Positions 14,305-15,459 of a stretch of 15,459 nt of DNA are shown one piece after another. How positions within the stretch are numbered: position 1 is the first letter of the stretch; the number at the start of each line of letters is the position of its first letter. Origin of the DNA: Verrucomicrobiota bacterium (GTDB lineage Bacteria > Chlamydiota > Chlamydiia > Chlamydiales > JAEYWL01); assembly GCA_023428915.1 (NCBI GenBank), contig JAEYWL010000017.1:1-15459 (forward strand), read 5' to 3'. The notes under the pieces are model-generated. The model ran no database searches, was not told where the DNA came from, and saw only the letters and a list, made by a program, of their open reading frames with translations. Position numbers and translations under genes: made by a program.

Positions 14305-15153
14305 ATGCAGCCAGCAGTCACCGAGTTAGTTAAATTTCCTTTTCTAGGCACTAAACATGATGGCGACCCCTTTTCTTATATTCTTTTATCGATTGAAAAT
14401 AATGTGGCTACAATCGTAATTTGCAATTGGTTTTTAAACCGCAATAAGCTCGAATTACAAGAGGCTGTCAACCTCTTCATTCCCAACCCTAAGTTCACTT
14501 TTGAAGAGCAATTACTCGGTAAAGTTCTGGAAGTTAGCAAAAACGAACAAGCTCACCATGTACTTTACAAAATAGCTCTGCAAACTGAGAGCAGCGAACA
14601 CTCTGCCATGCTGCCGGCCATAAAAATTCTGACCGACTTTGTTGAAAAGCACAGCGAATTGCCGGAACTGCTTTTGAAGCTGCTAAAGGACTGTTTATTT
14701 CTCAAAAAAGGGATTAGAATTTATCTCAAGCACCTTAGCGCATACTTTTCACGTATTTCCAACTACTCCAGGAAAGAATACGTAAGATTCAAGACCATGA
14801 TTTTAGATGATATTAGAAAACGGATCGATGAAAACTGCCAAAAATTGGAATCTCTGTATAATCGTTTAAGCATGGATTTAAATGACATTCATTCGGTTTA
14901 TATGGCCATTGACTTAGAGGAGCTTCGCGAATATGTCGAATCCGAAATCTCCTCTGCCCTTTTCGACATTGCGTTTGGTGAAAATATTTTGGATCCGGCT
15001 GGAGAGAATAGGCCGGAGCTGCGCGACCGTCTGCGTACCAACCAATACCAAGCCTACATCGACGCCGTCAAAACCCTAGAAGGCCGCCTCTATTTTAGCT
15101 ACAATTATATCGTCTCAATCTACGCCAAAGCAGCTACCCTCTCCTTCTCCTAA
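14305..15153 (+). CDS. Unrecognised 282-residue protein coupled to the TPR/barrel gene
   Basis: I do not recognise a family. The start at ATG 14305 is 2 nt after the upstream stop, so it is probably translated by coupling and works with the barrel protein. There is no signal peptide or membrane span, so it is probably cytoplasmic. Residues 1-95 look strand-rich (YILLSIENNVATIVICNW, then ...VNLFIP, LLGKVLEV, LYKIALQ), a layout that recalls the PilZ c-di-GMP fold, but the RxxxR and DxSxxG motifs are missing. Residues about 100-282 are helical, with a long charged helix near 160-195 (YVRFKTMILDDIRKRI) and Tyr-rich ends. A structural or regulatory partner for export is inference from position only. 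Confidence 0.8.
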   Translation: MQPAVTELVKFPFLGTKHDGDPFSYILLSIENNVATIVICNWFLNRNKLELQEAVNLFIPNPKFTFEEQLLGKVLEVSKNEQAHHVLYKIALQTESSEHSAMLPAIKILTDFVEKHSELPELLLKLLKDCLFLKKGIRIYLKHLSAYFSRISNYSRKEYVRFKTMILDDIRKRIDENCQKLESLYNRLSMDLNDIHSVYMAIDLEELREYVESEISSALFDIAFGENILDPAGENRPELRDRLRTNQYQAYIDAVKTLEGRLYFSYNYIVSIYAKAATLSFS

Positions 15154-15170
15154 CCCTTGCCTCGTTTAAT

Positions 15171-15190
15171 CCTGCGCGCAGGTCCGCGCA
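15171..15190. terminator. GC-rich overlapping palindromes after the barrel operon
   Basis: CCTGCGCGCAGG (15171-15182) is a perfect 12-bp palindrome, and TGCGCG (15173-15178) also pairs with CGCGCA (15185-15190) over a 6-nt loop. They lie 18 nt after the last stop codon. No T-run follows, so termination is only a possibility. Confidence 0.35.
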
Positions 15191-15218
15191 TCCTATTACC
15201 CATATCTTTAATAAAATA

Positions 15219-15251
15219 ACGCAGAGACGCATGAGACGGGGAGACGCAGAG
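15219..15251 (+). repeat. Direct repeats of GAGACG/ACGCAGAG
   Basis: GAGACG occurs at 15224, 15233 and 15241, and ACGCAGAG at 15219-15226 and 15244-15251. It looks like a small dispersed repeat or decayed tandem array in non-coding DNA. Confidence 0.45.
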
Positions 15252-15282
15252 GATTTTGGAAAATAACCATTTTAAAAATCCT
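15250..15282. repeat. Inverted repeat AGGATTTT/AAAATCCT
   Basis: AGGATTTT (15250-15257) pairs with AAAATCCT (15275-15282), and inside it AAAAT (15260-15264) pairs with ATTTT (15269-15273) around AACC. It is a long stem with a small bulge in otherwise gene-free DNA; function unknown. Confidence 0.4.
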
Positions 15283-15380
15283 TTCTAAAAATACCTTGTA
15301 AGGAAATAATTAAAAGCTATTTTTTGGCGTTAATAACAGACATTCTATAGTGGACCCCATTTTTTAGACAGGTGATTATG

Positions 15381-15412
15381 TCCTCCTTCAAGTATAAAAT
15401 CTTGAAGGAGGA
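15381..15412 (+). promoter_or_regulatory. 12-bp hairpin covering the transposase ribosome binding site
   Basis: TCCTCCTTCAAG (15381-15392) is perfectly complementary to CTTGAAGGAGGA (15401-15412), with loop TATAAAAT. The right arm contains the AAGGAGGA Shine-Dalgarno, 4 nt before the transposase ATG at 15417. Messages read in from outside the element would fold and hide the site. Confidence 0.7.
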
Positions 15413-15416
15413 TTTT

Positions 15417-15459
15417 ATGTCCAAGCCACCAAAAAAGCGATCGTCTGATTACAAACTTA
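15417..15459 (+). CDS. Transposase OrfA N-terminus (IS3-like, truncated by window edge)
   Basis: Fourteen codons are visible, MSKPPKKRSSDYKL, with a strong AAGGAGGA 4 nt before the ATG. Short Lys/Arg-rich starts followed by an aromatic-Lys pair are typical of the helix-turn-helix OrfA of IS3-family elements, where it binds the terminal repeats. The call depends on the adjoining IS end as much as on these few residues. Confidence 0.6.
   Translation, partial: MSKPPKKRSSDYKL

Larger units (their letters stand above)
15351..15459 (+). mobile_element. Left end of an IS3-like insertion sequence (cut off by window edge)
   Basis: TGGACCCCATTTTTTAGACA (15351-15370) resembles the terminal inverted repeats of IS3-family elements. 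It is followed by a hairpin and a transposase OrfA start. The outer boundary could lie a few bases further left (TATAG). The right end is outside the window, so terminal repeat and target duplication cannot be confirmed. Confidence 0.6.

Noticed and set aside
15154..15350. tRNA or small RNA gene in the gap before the insertion sequence
   Set aside because: I found hairpins and short repeats but no cloverleaf, no CCA end and no promoter pairing that would support an RNA gene.

Overview
The window looks like a chromosomal piece of a Gram-negative, probably host-associated bacterium. I lean towards a chlamydia-related (Parachlamydiales-type) or another amoeba-associated lineage. This rests on inference: a low to moderate GC content, mostly weak Shine-Dalgarno sites, a eukaryote-like mitochondrial-carrier protein, a collagen-like surface protein, and an inverted-repeat element built on GCGGCGA hairpins. 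No rRNA or other phylogenetic marker is present, so the taxonomy is not proven.

Layout, left to right. (1) 1-1110, minus: an open-ended gene for a secreted Pro/Tyr/Ala/Gln-rich protein with a glycine-zipper segment and a collagen-like Gly-Pro-Thr tract that runs off the left edge. (2) 1297-6141, plus: a compact four-gene operon for a MacAB-TolC-type tripartite export pump, consisting of a TolC-like outer-membrane channel, a periplasmic adaptor, an ABC ATPase and a MacB-type permease. Two weak hairpins follow it. (3) 6453-8993, plus: an 846-residue protein of unknown family whose middle carries landmarks of a GT-A glycosyltransferase fold. (4) 9030-9851, minus: a complete 2-oxoglutarate/Fe(II) dioxygenase of the isopenicillin-N-synthase-like type. 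(5) 9852-10270: a gap with one credible tiny membrane-peptide ORF, a doubtful second one, and a palindrome. (6) 10271-11023, plus: a short, divergent mitochondrial-carrier-family-like protein. (7) 11025-11362: an imperfect inverted-repeat element. (8) 11480-15153, plus: a two-gene unit of a TPR/outer-membrane beta-barrel protein resembling polysaccharide exporters, followed 2 nt later by an unrecognised 282-residue protein. (9) 15154-15459: small repeats and the left end of an insertion sequence whose transposase start lies beside a hairpin covering its ribosome binding site.

Working together: the pump operon should form one trans-envelope exporter. The GT-A-like protein, the TPR/barrel protein and its downstream partner could belong to glycan synthesis and export, but only the last two are clearly in one unit. 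The carrier-like protein has no obvious bacterial role and is a candidate for host interaction. The collagen-like protein is probably surface-exposed. I do not see one self-evident new multi-gene system. The strongest leads are the carrier-like protein, the hidden GT-A core and the barrel/partner gene pair.
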